Positions 1-8,002 of a stretch of DNA of 50,467 nucleotides are shown here, one piece after another. The translations under genes and the position numbers were made by a program. The first letter of the stretch is position 1. Every line of letters begins with the position of its first letter. The stretch comes from an uncultured Rhizobiaceae bacterium (GTDB lineage Bacteria; Pseudomonadota; Alphaproteobacteria; Rhizobiales; Rhizobiaceae). The notes under the pieces were generated by a model. It was not told the origin of the DNA and searched no databases. It was given only the letters and a program-made list of their open reading frames with translations. The stretch is from assembly GCA_947259295.1 (NCBI GenBank), contig CAMYMG010000034.1, positions 1 through 50,467 on the forward strand, given 5' to 3'.

Positions 1-1
1 C

Positions 2-685
2 CCCGCAGCGCCGTCTTCCGTGGAGCAGGCGCCTGCCGTCGCGCCCGAGGCTCCTCCCGCCGCCCCGGGCTCGGCACCCTCGGTCGCCCAAACTCCGGCA
101 GCGATGCCGCCACAGCCCGAAAGCGAGTCCGCAGCGGCGAAGCCTGAGCCTCAGACGCCGCCAGTCGCCGACCAAGCCGGCAATGAGTCAACTTCGGCCG
201 AAGACCAGCAGCAGGCCGCAGTTGCGCCCGCAGCACCTTCAAGTTCAGCTCCGGCGACCGAAGCGCCCGCTGCCGACCCGCAGGCTGCCGGCTCGCCGAC
301 GCCGGCCTCTCCCGCGCCTGTTGAGGTCGGCGAGGGGACGTCCGTGCCCCAGACCGACAATGAAATGGCGGCGGCCCCCGCTACGGGCGAAAATCTCGGC
401 ACGCCGCCGGCCGCCGACGTGCCGGAAGTGCTGGCGCCGAAGCTTCAGAAAGTCGACAGCGCGGTCATCATCCGGCGCGGCGACACGCTGTGGCGCCTTT
501 CCTACCGCGTCTATGGCCGCGGCGTGCGCTATTCGACCATCTATCTGGCGAACCAGTCGCAGATCGAGGATCCGGACAAGATCTGGCCGGGACAGGTCTT
601 CAAGCTTCCCGAAAAGTCCAACGACGGCAAGGCCGAGGCCGATCTCGACCGGCTCGGCAACCGGGTGACGACCGTCCCGAAATAG
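2..685 (+). CDS. LysM-domain protein, C-terminal part (5' end outside window)
   Basis: The frame is open to the left edge, so this is the last 227 codons of a longer gene. A GTG at 20 exists but is probably internal. About 140 residues of Pro/Ala/Glu-rich, low-complexity sequence act as a linker. It is followed by one LysM domain that starts at RRGDTLWRLSYRVYG, continues with YLANQ and ends with WPGQVFKLPE. LysM domains bind N-acetylglucosamine in peptidoglycan, so an envelope location is likely. Similar rhizobial proteins carry a membrane anchor and repeated domains upstream, which cannot be seen here. The family call is firm and the function is not known. Confidence 0.85.
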   Translation, partial: PAAPSSVEQAPAVAPEAPPAAPGSAPSVAQTPAAMPPQPESESAAAKPEPQTPPVADQAGNESTSAEDQQQAAVAPAAPSSSAPATEAPAADPQAAGSPTPASPAPVEVGEGTSVPQTDNEMAAAPATGENLGTPPAADVPEVLAPKLQKVDSAVIIRRGDTLWRLSYRVYGRGVRYSTIYLANQSQIEDPDKIWPGQVFKLPEKSNDGKAEADLDRLGNRVTTVPK

Positions 686-717
686 GCCGGTCCCGTCGCG
701 GTTGCCGCACGGCGCTT

Positions 718-742
718 CATCGTCTATCGTCGATTGACGATG
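718..742. promoter_or_regulatory. Inverted repeat overlapping the arsR start, candidate autoregulatory operator
   Basis: ATCGTC occurs at 719-724 and again at 726-731, and its inverse GACGAT lies at 736-741. The inner pair makes a perfect 6-bp inverted repeat with a 4-bp centre. The outer pair extends to CATCGTC/GACGATG. The repeat covers the probable ATG at 740. ArsR-family repressors usually bind such dyads at their own promoters. Binding here is inference. Confidence 0.4.
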
Positions 743-1072
743 AACATTTCTGTCCAACGGTTCGACGATCTGGCCGGCGCTGCCGACGGGCGCCTGCTCG
801 CCGCCCGCATGGCGGCGCTGTCGCATCCGGCGCGCATCGAGATCGTGCGTCATCTGGCGCGCCGCGAATCCTGCTGCTGCCGCGACGTGGTCCAGAATTT
901 TGACCTCGCCCAGTCGACCGTATCGCAGCATCTCAAGATCCTCGTCGCAGCAGGGCTGGTGACGTTCACGCCGGACCGCCAGCGGTCCCGATACCGGGTC
1001 GACCGCCAGGCGCTGGCCGAGCTTTCCGACTCACTGGCTTCGCTCGTCGATTCCTGCTGCTCCGGCCGCTGA
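740..1072 (+). CDS. ArsR-family transcriptional regulator with a Cys triad
   Basis: This 110-residue winged-helix repressor has the HTH core AQSTVSQHLKIL at about residues 57-68, in the usual ArsR/SmtB layout. Cys45-Cys47 (ESCCCRD) sits where ArsR proteins carry the ELCVCDL metal-binding motif, and another Cys pair lies near the C terminus (Cys106-Cys107). Sensing of a soft metal, metalloid or thiol-reactive ligand is therefore plausible. An in-frame TTG at 734 is an alternative start, but ATG 740 is preferred. It lies 20 bp upstream of the Atm1-type exporter on the same strand, so the two are probably co-transcribed and the exporter is a likely target. Confidence 0.85.
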   Translation: MNISVQRFDDLAGAADGRLLAARMAALSHPARIEIVRHLARRESCCCRDVVQNFDLAQSTVSQHLKILVAAGLVTFTPDRQRSRYRVDRQALAELSDSLASLVDSCCSGR

Positions 1073-1092
1073 CCCAAACCGAAAGCAAGACA

Positions 1093-2982
1093 TTGGCAAA
1101 AGTTTCCGGCGATTCCGGTTCGACCTTCGGCGCACTGCAGAGCCTCTGGCCCTACATGTGGCCGGCCGAACGGCCCGATCTCAAGGCACGCCTCGTCTGG
1201 GCGACGATCTTCCTGGTCGTGGCCAAGCTGGTGCTGGTGGTCGTGCCGTATTTCTTCAAATGGGCGACCGACGCGCTGGCCGGCGACAATGCCACGGCCC
1301 CGCCCTTGCCGCCCTTCCTGCTGGCACCTGTCATGCTCGTCGTTGCCTACAACGTGCTTCGCATGGTGCAGCTCGGCTTCAACCAGCTCCGCGATGCGCT
1401 GTTTGCCCTGGTCGGCCAGAATGCGGTGCGGCAGCTGGCCTTCCGGACCTTCCAGCACATGCACGAACTGTCGCTGCGCTTTCACCTCGAAAGGCGGACC
1501 GGCGGCCTGTCTCGAATCATCGAGCGCGGCACCAAAGGCATCGAGTCGATCGTCCGCTTCACCATGCTGGCGACGGCGCCGACGATCCTCGAATTCGTCT
1601 TCACGGCGGCGGTCTTCGCCATCGCCTATGACTGGGTCTATGTCGCGGTGATCGCGGTCACGGTTTGGCTCTACACCTGGTACACGGTCAAGGCGAGCGA
1701 CTGGCGCATCCGCATCCGTCGCGAGATGAACGAGTCCGACACCGACGCCAATACCAAGGCGATCGACTCGCTGCTCAACTACGAGACGGTCAAGTATTTC
1801 AACAACGAGGCGATGGAAGCCGAGCGCTACGACCGGTCGATGGCGCGCTACGAAAAGGCCGCGACCAAGACCTGGGTGTCGCTCGGCTGGCTCAACTTCG
1901 GCCAGGGCGTGATCTTCGGCGTCGGCATGACCGTGGTGATGGTGCTCTCGGCGCGCGAGGTCATGGCGGGCACCCAGACGATCGGCGATTTCGTCTTCGT
2001 CAACGCCATGCTGATGCAGCTTGCCCAGCCGCTGAACTTCATCGGCTCCGTCTATCGCGAAATCCGCCAGAGCCTGACCGACATCGAGAACATGTTCGAA
2101 CTGCTCGACGTCAGGCGCGAGGTCGTCGACCGGCCGGACGCGCGGCCGCTAAAGGTGAGCGACGGCCGCGTCGAGTTCAAGGATGTCCAGTTTTCCTATG
2201 ATCCCGCACGCCGGATCCTGAAGGGCATCAGCTTCGAGGTGCCGTCCGGAAAGACCGTCGCCATCGTCGGCCCGTCGGGCGCCGGCAAGTCGACGATCTC
2301 GCGGCTGCTGTTCCGCTTCTACGACATCCAGGCCGGCAGCATCACGATAGACGGCCAGGACATCCGCGACGTGACGCAGGAGAGCCTGCGCGCCGTGATC
2401 GGCATGGTGCCGCAGGACACGGTGCTCTTCAACGACACCATCGCCTACAACATCCGCTACGGCCGCATGAGCGCACCGGAGGACGAGGTCAGGCAGGCCG
2501 CCGAACTGGCGCAGATCGGCTCGTTCATCGAGCGGCTGCCGGACGGCTACGCATCCATGGTCGGGGAACGCGGCCTGAAGCTTTCCGGCGGCGAAAAGCA
2601 GCGCGTCGCCATTGCCCGCACCATCCTCAAGGCGCCGCCCATCCTGATCCTCGACGAGGCGACGTCGGCGCTGGATTCGCACACCGAGCAGGAGATCCAG
2701 GCCGCACTCGACCTGGTCAGCAAGGGCCGCACGACGCTGGTCATCGCGCACCGTCTGTCCACCATCATCAGCGCCGACGAGATCATCGTGCTGAAGGATG
2801 GCGAGATCGCCGAGCGCGGCAAGCATGCCGACCTGCTGAAACGGAAAGGTCTCTATGCCTCCATGTGGGATCGCCAGCGCGAGGCCTCCGAGGCCGAGGA
2901 GCGGCTGCGGGTGGCGCGCGAGGCCGATGAGCTCGGCGTCGTGGTCAGGCGCCGCACGCCGGAAGTGGCAGGCGATTCCTGA
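1093..2982 (+). CDS. Atm1/HMT1-type ABC exporter (fused membrane and ATPase domains)
   Basis: This 629-residue half-transporter has an N-terminal six-helix exporter domain (about residues 30-330) followed by a nucleotide-binding domain. Walker [10 protein letters not shown] starts near residue 394. The signature LSGGEKQR, Walker B ILILDEATSALD and H-loop IAHRLST are all intact. Family members (yeast Atm1, bacterial Atm1 of Novosphingobium) act as inner-membrane homodimers that export glutathione-linked sulfur or metal species. The TTG start gives the family's usual N terminus and no good ATG lies nearby. The Cys-rich ArsR regulator just upstream fits a metal or thiol stress role. The substrate is unknown. 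Confidence 0.9.
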   Translation: MAKVSGDSGSTFGALQSLWPYMWPAERPDLKARLVWATIFLVVAKLVLVVVPYFFKWATDALAGDNATAPPLPPFLLAPVMLVVAYNVLRMVQLGFNQLRDALFALVGQNAVRQLAFRTFQHMHELSLRFHLERRTGGLSRIIERGTKGIESIVRFTMLATAPTILEFVFTAAVFAIAYDWVYVAVIAVTVWLYTWYTVKASDWRIRIRREMNESDTDANTKAIDSLLNYETVKYFNNEAMEAERYDRSMARYEKAATKTWVSLGWLNFGQGVIFGVGMTVVMVLSAREVMAGTQTIGDFVFVNAMLMQLAQPLNFIGSVYREIRQSLTDIENMFELLDVRREVVDRPDARPLKVSDGRVEFKDVQFSYDPARRILKGISFEVPSGKTVAIVGPSGAGKSTISRLLFRFYDIQAGSITIDGQDIRDVTQESLRAVIGMVPQDTVLFNDTIAYNIRYGRMSAPEDEVRQAAELAQIGSFIERLPDGYASMVGERGLKLSGGEKQRVAIARTILKAPPILILDEATSALDSHTEQEIQAALDLVSKGRTTLVIAHRLSTIISADEIIVLKDGEIAERGKHADLLKRKGLYASMWDRQREASEAEERLRVAREADELGVVVRRRTPEVAGDS

Positions 2983-2997
2983 GACGTACTATTCCGC

Positions 2998-3028
2998 TTG
3001 ACCTCAACTTTGGTTGAGATTGTAGCGT
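2998..3028 (+). promoter_or_regulatory. MerR-type promoter with SoxR-like operator
   Basis: A -35 TTGACC (2998-3003) and a -10 TAGCGT (3023-3028) are separated by 19 bp, the overlong spacer typical of MerR-family activated promoters. The spacer is mostly filled by an imperfect 18-bp dyad at 3002-3019, CCTCAACTTTGGTTGAGA. It has the half-site layout of the SoxR box, CCTCAA-N6-TTGAGG, with one terminal mismatch. The predicted transcript starts about 50 bp before the ABM gene. No soxR gene lies in the window. Confidence 0.7.
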
Positions 3029-3088
3029 CCCTCGAATGGCGGGCCGGATTGTATCGGCCCGCCGCTTTTCAGGGACAAGGTGAGCGGA

Positions 3089-3439
3089 ATGTCGGACGCA
3101 GGTCACAGCACTACCAAAGGACACGTTTACAGGGTCGACAAGTTCGTCGTGCCGCCTCAGGCGATGGATGAATTCATGCAACGGGTCCGGCAGACCCACG
3201 AACTCTTGCGCCAGCAGCCGGGCTTCGTCCGCGATGCCGTGCTCGAGCAATCCTCCGGCCCGGGCGAGTTCAACATCGTCACCATCGCCGAGTGGCAGGG
3301 GCAGGACGCGGTGGAAAGGGCCCGCACGGTGGTGAAGGCCCGGCACCAAAGCCAGGGCTTCGACCCCCAGGTGTTGATGAAGCGTCTCGGCATCCGGGCG
3401 GATATCGGAAACTACCGCAGCGTCGACGCCGGCCGCTAG
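3089..3439 (+). CDS. Antibiotic biosynthesis monooxygenase (ABM) domain protein
   Basis: This 116-residue protein is a single ABM domain (ferredoxin-like dimeric alpha/beta barrel). Features are an opening strand VYRVDKFVVPP, a helix with MDEFMQRVRQTHELL, then QPGFVRDAVLE and the strand FNIVTIAEWQ. Relatives include YgiN-type quinol monooxygenases, which oxidise quinols without cofactor. ATG 3089 is preferred over GTG 3080 because AAGGTGAG lies a few bases upstream of it. The gene is alone behind a SoxR-like promoter, which suggests induction by redox-cycling compounds. The actual substrate is unknown. Confidence 0.8.
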   Translation: MSDAGHSTTKGHVYRVDKFVVPPQAMDEFMQRVRQTHELLRQQPGFVRDAVLEQSSGPGEFNIVTIAEWQGQDAVERARTVVKARHQSQGFDPQVLMKRLGIRADIGNYRSVDAGR

Positions 3440-3597
3440 CGGCTCAGGGTGGCCGACGCCCGGCACATCGGTCTCGACCGTCAGGACCACCACCGTCGCC
3501 TCCGCCGGCTGCGGCAACCCTGCGGGCACTGCCGCGTTGCGGGTAGGCGCCGTTTCCGCTAATCAGGCGCCAACCGAATGGAGCCTGTCAGCACAGC

Positions 3598-4296
3598 ATG
3601 AGCATTGGCGATACAATCAGGAACGCGTTTGTCCCCATCCACCGGGAGGGATATCCGTTCATCGGCGGTTTTGCCGTCGCCTCGCTGCTGCTCGGCCTCT
3701 TTTCGACGAGCCTGTTCTGGATCGGTGCGATCCTGACCGCGTGGTGCGCCTACTTTTTCCGCGACCCCGTGCGGGTGACCCCGCTCGATGACAAGCTGGT
3801 CATCAGCCCGGCCGACGGTGTCGTCTCTGCCGTCGGGCCTGCCGTGCCGCCGCGCGAGCTTGGCCTTGGGTCCGGCGAGATGACGCGCGTCTCGGTCTTC
3901 ATGAACGTGTTCTCCTGTCACGTGAACCGCTCGCCTGTGCGCGGCAAGATCACCCGCATCGAACATCGGCCCGGAAAATTCCTCAACGCCGAACTGGACA
4001 AGGCGAGCCAGGAAAACGAGCGCAACGGGCTGGTCATCGAGAGCCCCAACGGCGTCGTGGCGGCCGTCCAGATCGCCGGGCTGGTTGCGCGCCGCATTGT
4101 CTGCTGGGCCGAAACGGGCGGCAATATCGGGGCAGGGGAGCGCATCGGGCTCATCCGTTTCGGCTCGCGCGTCGACGTCTTCCTGCCGACTGACGCCACC
4201 GTGCTGGTCGCGGTCGGACAGACGGCCGTTGCCGGCGAGACGGTGATGGCCGAGTTCGGCGGCGGCGCGGTAACGCCTCTGGTTCGGATCGATTGA
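3598..4296 (+). CDS. psd: Phosphatidylserine decarboxylase, short proenzyme
   Basis: The 232-residue protein converts phosphatidylserine to phosphatidylethanolamine at the inner membrane. A hydrophobic N-terminal stretch (about residues 21-53) is followed by FFRDPVR, SPADGVV and [16 protein letters not shown], all typical of the short archaeal/rhizobial-type PSD. The pyruvoyl-forming self-cleavage serine should be Ser190 in RFGSRVDV, close to the C terminus. The stop overlaps the pssA start by one base (TGATG), so the two enzymes of the pathway are translationally coupled. Confidence 0.95.
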   Translation: MSIGDTIRNAFVPIHREGYPFIGGFAVASLLLGLFSTSLFWIGAILTAWCAYFFRDPVRVTPLDDKLVISPADGVVSAVGPAVPPRELGLGSGEMTRVSVFMNVFSCHVNRSPVRGKITRIEHRPGKFLNAELDKASQENERNGLVIESPNGVVAAVQIAGLVARRIVCWAETGGNIGAGERIGLIRFGSRVDVFLPTDATVLVAVGQTAVAGETVMAEFGGGAVTPLVRID

Positions 4297-5132
4297 TGCT
4301 GTTCCAGCCCTTCCAGCCTCACGGTCGGGGCGGTCCACGCATCCGTGAAATCCCGCTGCGCATGGTGTTGCCCAATCTGGTGACGGTGCTCGCCATCTGC
4401 GCCGGCCTGTCGGGTATCCGGCTGGCCTTCGAGCAGCGCTTCGAGACCGCCGTGGCCATGGTGCTCATCGCGGCCTTTCTCGACGGCATCGATGGCAGGC
4501 TTGCGCGCATGCTGAAGGCGACGTCGAAATTCGGCGCGCAGATGGATTCGCTGGCCGATATCGTCAATTTCGGCGTCGCCCCGGCGCTGGTTCTTTACGC
4601 CTATCTGCTCGACCGGGCAGGCTCGCCGGGCTGGATCGCCGCACTTCTCTTCGCCATCGCCTGCGGGCTGCGGCTCGCTCGCTTCAACGTGCTCGACGAA
4701 GACCTCGACCGCCCCGCCTGGCAGGCCGAGTATTTTGTCGGGGTGCCGGCGCCGGCCGGCGCCGTCATCGTCATGCTGCCGATCTACCTCGTGCTTGCCG
4801 GCGGCCTGGTTCCCGACCGGACCCTGGCCTTTGCCGCCAGCGCCTTTACCATCCTCGTCGCCTTCCTGCTGGTCAGCCGCCTGCCGATCTATTCGGGCAA
4901 GAAGATCAAGGTGCCGGGCGACCGGGTGCTGCCGATGATCCTGGGTTGCGTCCTGTTGCTGCTTCTGCTGTTCACCTATCCGTGGCAAACGCTGTCGGCA
5001 TCGGTCGTGGCCTATCTGGTTTTCCTGCCCCTGTCCGCGCGCGCCTATGCCAAGCGGGCCAATCTGGAGGCCGCAAAGACCGATGCGGACGGCGACACCA
5101 GCGCGCACGACAAGTCCGAGCTGAGCGAATGA
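4296..5132 (+). CDS. pssA: CDP-diacylglycerol-serine O-phosphatidyltransferase
   Basis: This enzyme makes phosphatidylserine from CDP-diacylglycerol and serine, the substrate of the psd product encoded immediately upstream. The 278-residue protein carries the CDP-alcohol phosphotransferase signature DGIDGRLAR ... GAQMDSLAD near residues 65-90. Several membrane helices run to the C terminus, which ends in a short charged tail. An in-frame TTG at 4293 is also possible, but the ATG in the TGATG overlap is the natural start. It is the type II (membrane-integral) enzyme usual in alphaproteobacteria. Confidence 0.95.
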   Translation: MLFQPFQPHGRGGPRIREIPLRMVLPNLVTVLAICAGLSGIRLAFEQRFETAVAMVLIAAFLDGIDGRLARMLKATSKFGAQMDSLADIVNFGVAPALVLYAYLLDRAGSPGWIAALLFAIACGLRLARFNVLDEDLDRPAWQAEYFVGVPAPAGAVIVMLPIYLVLAGGLVPDRTLAFAASAFTILVAFLLVSRLPIYSGKKIKVPGDRVLPMILGCVLLLLLLFTYPWQTLSASVVAYLVFLPLSARAYAKRANLEAAKTDADGDTSAHDKSELSE

Positions 5133-5160
5133 AACGCCGCTCCGTCGGGCCGGAAACGGG

Positions 5161-7392
5161 TCAGGCGGCGATATCGAGCCCCAGCCGTTCCAGCGCCAGG
5201 CGCCGCGCCGACACATAGTCGGTCTTGCCCGAGCCGAGCAGCGGGATCTCGCTCACCTTGATGATGTCGTGCGGCACCATCAGATCCGTCGCACCGGCCT
5301 TCTTGCCGAACTGGCGCAGCGAGTCCGGGTCGGCATCGGGCGCCGTCGTCACCAGCACGATCCGCTCCCCCTTGCGCTTGTCCGGCACCGAGACGGCGGC
5401 GTGGTTCTCTTCCGGCCACAGCGCCTTCACCAGCATCTCCACCGCGCCGAGAGACACCATTTCGCCGGCGATCTTGGCAAAGCGCTTGGCACGCCCGCGG
5501 ATGAAGATGAAGCCTTCGCGGTCGACCGCCACGATGTCGCCCGTGTCGTGCCAGTCGCCCTGCAGGGGCTGCAGCTTGCCGGGTTTGTCCGCGGTCATGT
5601 AGCCGCGCATCAGGTTAGGCCCTGAGAGCCAGAGCCTGCCGCCCTCGGAGATGCCTTCCACGGCTTCGAGCCGCATCGCCATGCCGGGCAGCAGGCGCCC
5701 GACGCTGCCTTCGCGGCCATGCGCGGCCGTATTGACGGCAACGACGGGTGCCGCCTCGGTCAGGCCGAACCCTTCGATGATTTCGGCGCCGAAGCGCTCG
5801 CGCCAGATGCTCCGCGTCTCCGGCCGGACGGGCTCGGCGCCGGCAACCGCGAAGCGCAGGCTGGAAAAATCGTCGTCCTTGGCCGTGCGGGCATAGGCGG
5901 CAAGGAACGTGTCCGTGCCGAACATCACGGTCGGCCGGGTCTTGCGGGCGATCTCCGGAATGATCTTGTAGTGGAGCGGGGAGGGGTAAAGAAACAGGCG
6001 CACGCCGTTGACCAGCGGTAGGATGGTGCCCCCGGTCAGCCCGAACGAGTGGAACACCGGCAGCACGTTGAGCAGCTTGTCGGCCGGCGAAAAACTGATC
6101 CGCGCCTCCGCCTGCATGGCGTTGGCGAGCAGGCTCGATTGCGACAGAACGACGGCCTTCGGCGTGCCCTCCGATCCGGAGGTGAAGAGGATGATGCCGG
6201 TCGACGCCCCGTCCTGGCGGCTGAGCGGAAACCGCCACAGCAGCGCCGCCGCCAGCTTTTCCAGCGTGCCGACATCGGCCCGCACGTCTTCCAGCCAGAC
6301 GAAGCTCGCGCCGCCTCTTTCCGCCGCCGCCACGATATCGGCAAGCCCGGCCTTTTCGATGAAGGCGCGCGACGACACGATCCTGCGGATTTCCGCCGTC
6401 GCGACCGCGGCACTGACGCTCGCCGGCCCGGCCGTATAGTTGATCATGGCGGCGACCCGCCCGCCCGACAGCAGCCCGAGCAGCGACAGCACCACGGCAT
6501 TGGCGTTGGGCAGCAGCAGTCCGACGTCCTCGCCGGGCTTGGTGACATCGGCAAAGCGTCTGCCGAGCACGCGCGCGCCGATGAACATCTTCCGGTAGGT
6601 CAACGCACCGGTGATCACGTCCTCGACAATGATGCGCGAAGCGCCGAACCGGTCGGCGGCATCGCGGATGGCGACGAACAGGCTCCGCTTCAGGCCGGCG
6701 CCGGCGAGCCTGGCCTCCGCCATCCGGTCAAACAGCGCATTGGCGACGGTTGTGGTGGCGGGGCCGCCGCTGCGCTCGACCAGTTCGGCGATCGTCATCG
6801 GCTCGAGCGCGACGATGTTGAGACGCTGGAAGAAGTGCCGCGGCGCATTCACGCGCGGGGTTAGGGAGGAGGGCAGGTGGCGCGCACCGCCGACGAAAAC
6901 CGGAACGATGCGGGCGTCCGCCTGCATCGAGATCCGCGCCACCGCGCGAAACAGCCGGAAGGCCTTTGCGCTGGGCTCCACGTTGTCGGGGAAATAGACG
7001 GCAATGCGTCCATTGCCCTTCAGTACCCGCACCAGGCGACGGCTGACGAACACATGCTCGGCTTTGAAAGTCACCGTACGGGCGAGTTCGCGCCACGGCT
7101 CGAGCCAGATCGACCGTGCCGAATTCTCGTCGAGGATGTGAAGCGTGTCGTCCGGCAGCAGCGAGAGCATGAGCGCCGGGTCTATGCCCGACTGGTGCCA
7201 GATCGCATAGATCACCGGGGCTTTTGCCTCGCCGGCGGAGCGCATCGCCGAATCGTCGATTCGGTGGATCAGTCTGAACGGAGTGTAGAGGAGCGCCTGG
7301 CGAAAGCCTGTCTTGAGCCGGACCGAGACGTAGGCGGCAAATGCCAGCCACGCAACGATAAGGCCGAGCAGGATTGCTCCGAACAGCATCAT
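5161..7392 (-). CDS. Bifunctional phospholipid acyltransferase / acyl-[ACP] synthetase (Aas-like)
   Basis: This 743-residue fusion has an N-terminal membrane segment and a PlsC-type acyltransferase domain (about residues 30-230) with the HxxxxD motif HQSGID. A long AMP-binding domain follows (about 250-740), with FTSGSEGTPK and GFGLTEAAPV. In E. coli, Aas (719 aa) re-acylates lysophosphatidylethanolamine and activates fatty acids on an acyl-carrier protein. It converges on psd-pssA with only 28 bp between stops, which places acyl-chain repair of phosphatidylethanolamine next to its synthesis. There is no LplT-like flippase domain or neighbour. ATG 7389 is an alternative start. Confidence 0.88.
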   Translation of the reverse strand: MMLFGAILLGLIVAWLAFAAYVSVRLKTGFRQALLYTPFRLIHRIDDSAMRSAGEAKAPVIYAIWHQSGIDPALMLSLLPDDTLHILDENSARSIWLEPWRELARTVTFKAEHVFVSRRLVRVLKGNGRIAVYFPDNVEPSAKAFRLFRAVARISMQADARIVPVFVGGARHLPSSLTPRVNAPRHFFQRLNIVALEPMTIAELVERSGGPATTTVANALFDRMAEARLAGAGLKRSLFVAIRDAADRFGASRIIVEDVITGALTYRKMFIGARVLGRRFADVTKPGEDVGLLLPNANAVVLSLLGLLSGGRVAAMINYTAGPASVSAAVATAEIRRIVSSRAFIEKAGLADIVAAAERGGASFVWLEDVRADVGTLEKLAAALLWRFPLSRQDGASTGIILFTSGSEGTPKAVVLSQSSLLANAMQAEARISFSPADKLLNVLPVFHSFGLTGGTILPLVNGVRLFLYPSPLHYKIIPEIARKTRPTVMFGTDTFLAAYARTAKDDDFSSLRFAVAGAEPVRPETRSIWRERFGAEIIEGFGLTEAAPVVAVNTAAHGREGSVGRLLPGMAMRLEAVEGISEGGRLWLSGPNLMRGYMTADKPGKLQPLQGDWHDTGDIVAVDREGFIFIRGRAKRFAKIAGEMVSLGAVEMLVKALWPEENHAAVSVPDKRKGERIVLVTTAPDADPDSLRQFGKKAGATDLMVPHDIIKVSEIPLLGSGKTDYVSARRLALERLGLDIAA

Positions 7393-7496
7393 GCCGCATC
7401 TCCCAGCCCGCCGCCATGCAGCCAGAGGCCGCCGCTACGTTCGAAGGGTAGCGGAAGCGACGGGAAGGTCAATGCCAGGCCGGAGCCCGGCAGAAA

Positions 7497-7763
7497 TCAG
7501 GAGGCGGGACGCGCCGGACGTGCGGCGGCGTTCGGTGCGGGCTTCTTCTTCGGTGCGGGAAGAAGGCCGTCGCGCTGCGCCTGCTTGCGGGCAGCCTTGC
7601 GTGTGCGGCGAATGGCTTCGGCCTTTTCACGGACGCGCTTTTCGGATGGCTTCTCGTAGGATTTGCGCGCCTTCATTTCGCGGAAGACGCCTTCGCGCTG
7701 CATCTTCTTCTTGAGAACGCGCAGTGCCTGTTCGATATTGTTGTCGCGGACGAGTACCTGCAA
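7497..7763 (-). CDS. rpsU: 30S ribosomal protein S21
   Basis: The 88-residue basic protein begins [24 protein letters not shown], a clear bS21 signature. It ends in a Lys/Ala/Pro-rich tail that is longer than in E. coli (71 aa), as is common in alphaproteobacteria. The start codon is TTG at 7763 with AAGGA about seven bases upstream. No ATG could give the conserved N terminus. It is a single gene, and the roughly 240 bp upstream hold its promoter. S21 helps mRNA anti-Shine-Dalgarno pairing during initiation. Confidence 0.95.
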   Translation of the reverse strand: MQVLVRDNNIEQALRVLKKKMQREGVFREMKARKSYEKPSEKRVREKAEAIRRTRKAARKQAQRDGLLPAPKKKPAPNAAARPARPAS

Positions 7764-8002
7764 TGGTTTTCCTTACTGAATGCATGCCGTGTCGCTTGAA
7801 GCGTCATGTCGGCAGGCGCTGGAGAGAAATTAGGGTTCGGCAAAAATGGCGAACCTGCGATTTGGTGCGCAACGTAGTGCCAGACCTTCCGATATGCAAC
7901 CTTTGGACGGTGTCTTTTTCATCGTCGCGCCATGCATCGGCCGCCGATCGGCCATCGACTCTCCTGACCGGAAGCTGTCAGTAGCGTTCCTGTATCGAGA
8001 TC

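Noticed and set aside
7425..7460. Dyad CCGCTAC/GTAGCGG after rpsU considered as a terminator
   Set aside because: No T-run follows on the minus strand, and the stem is short. It may still be a weak 3' hairpin, but support is insufficient.
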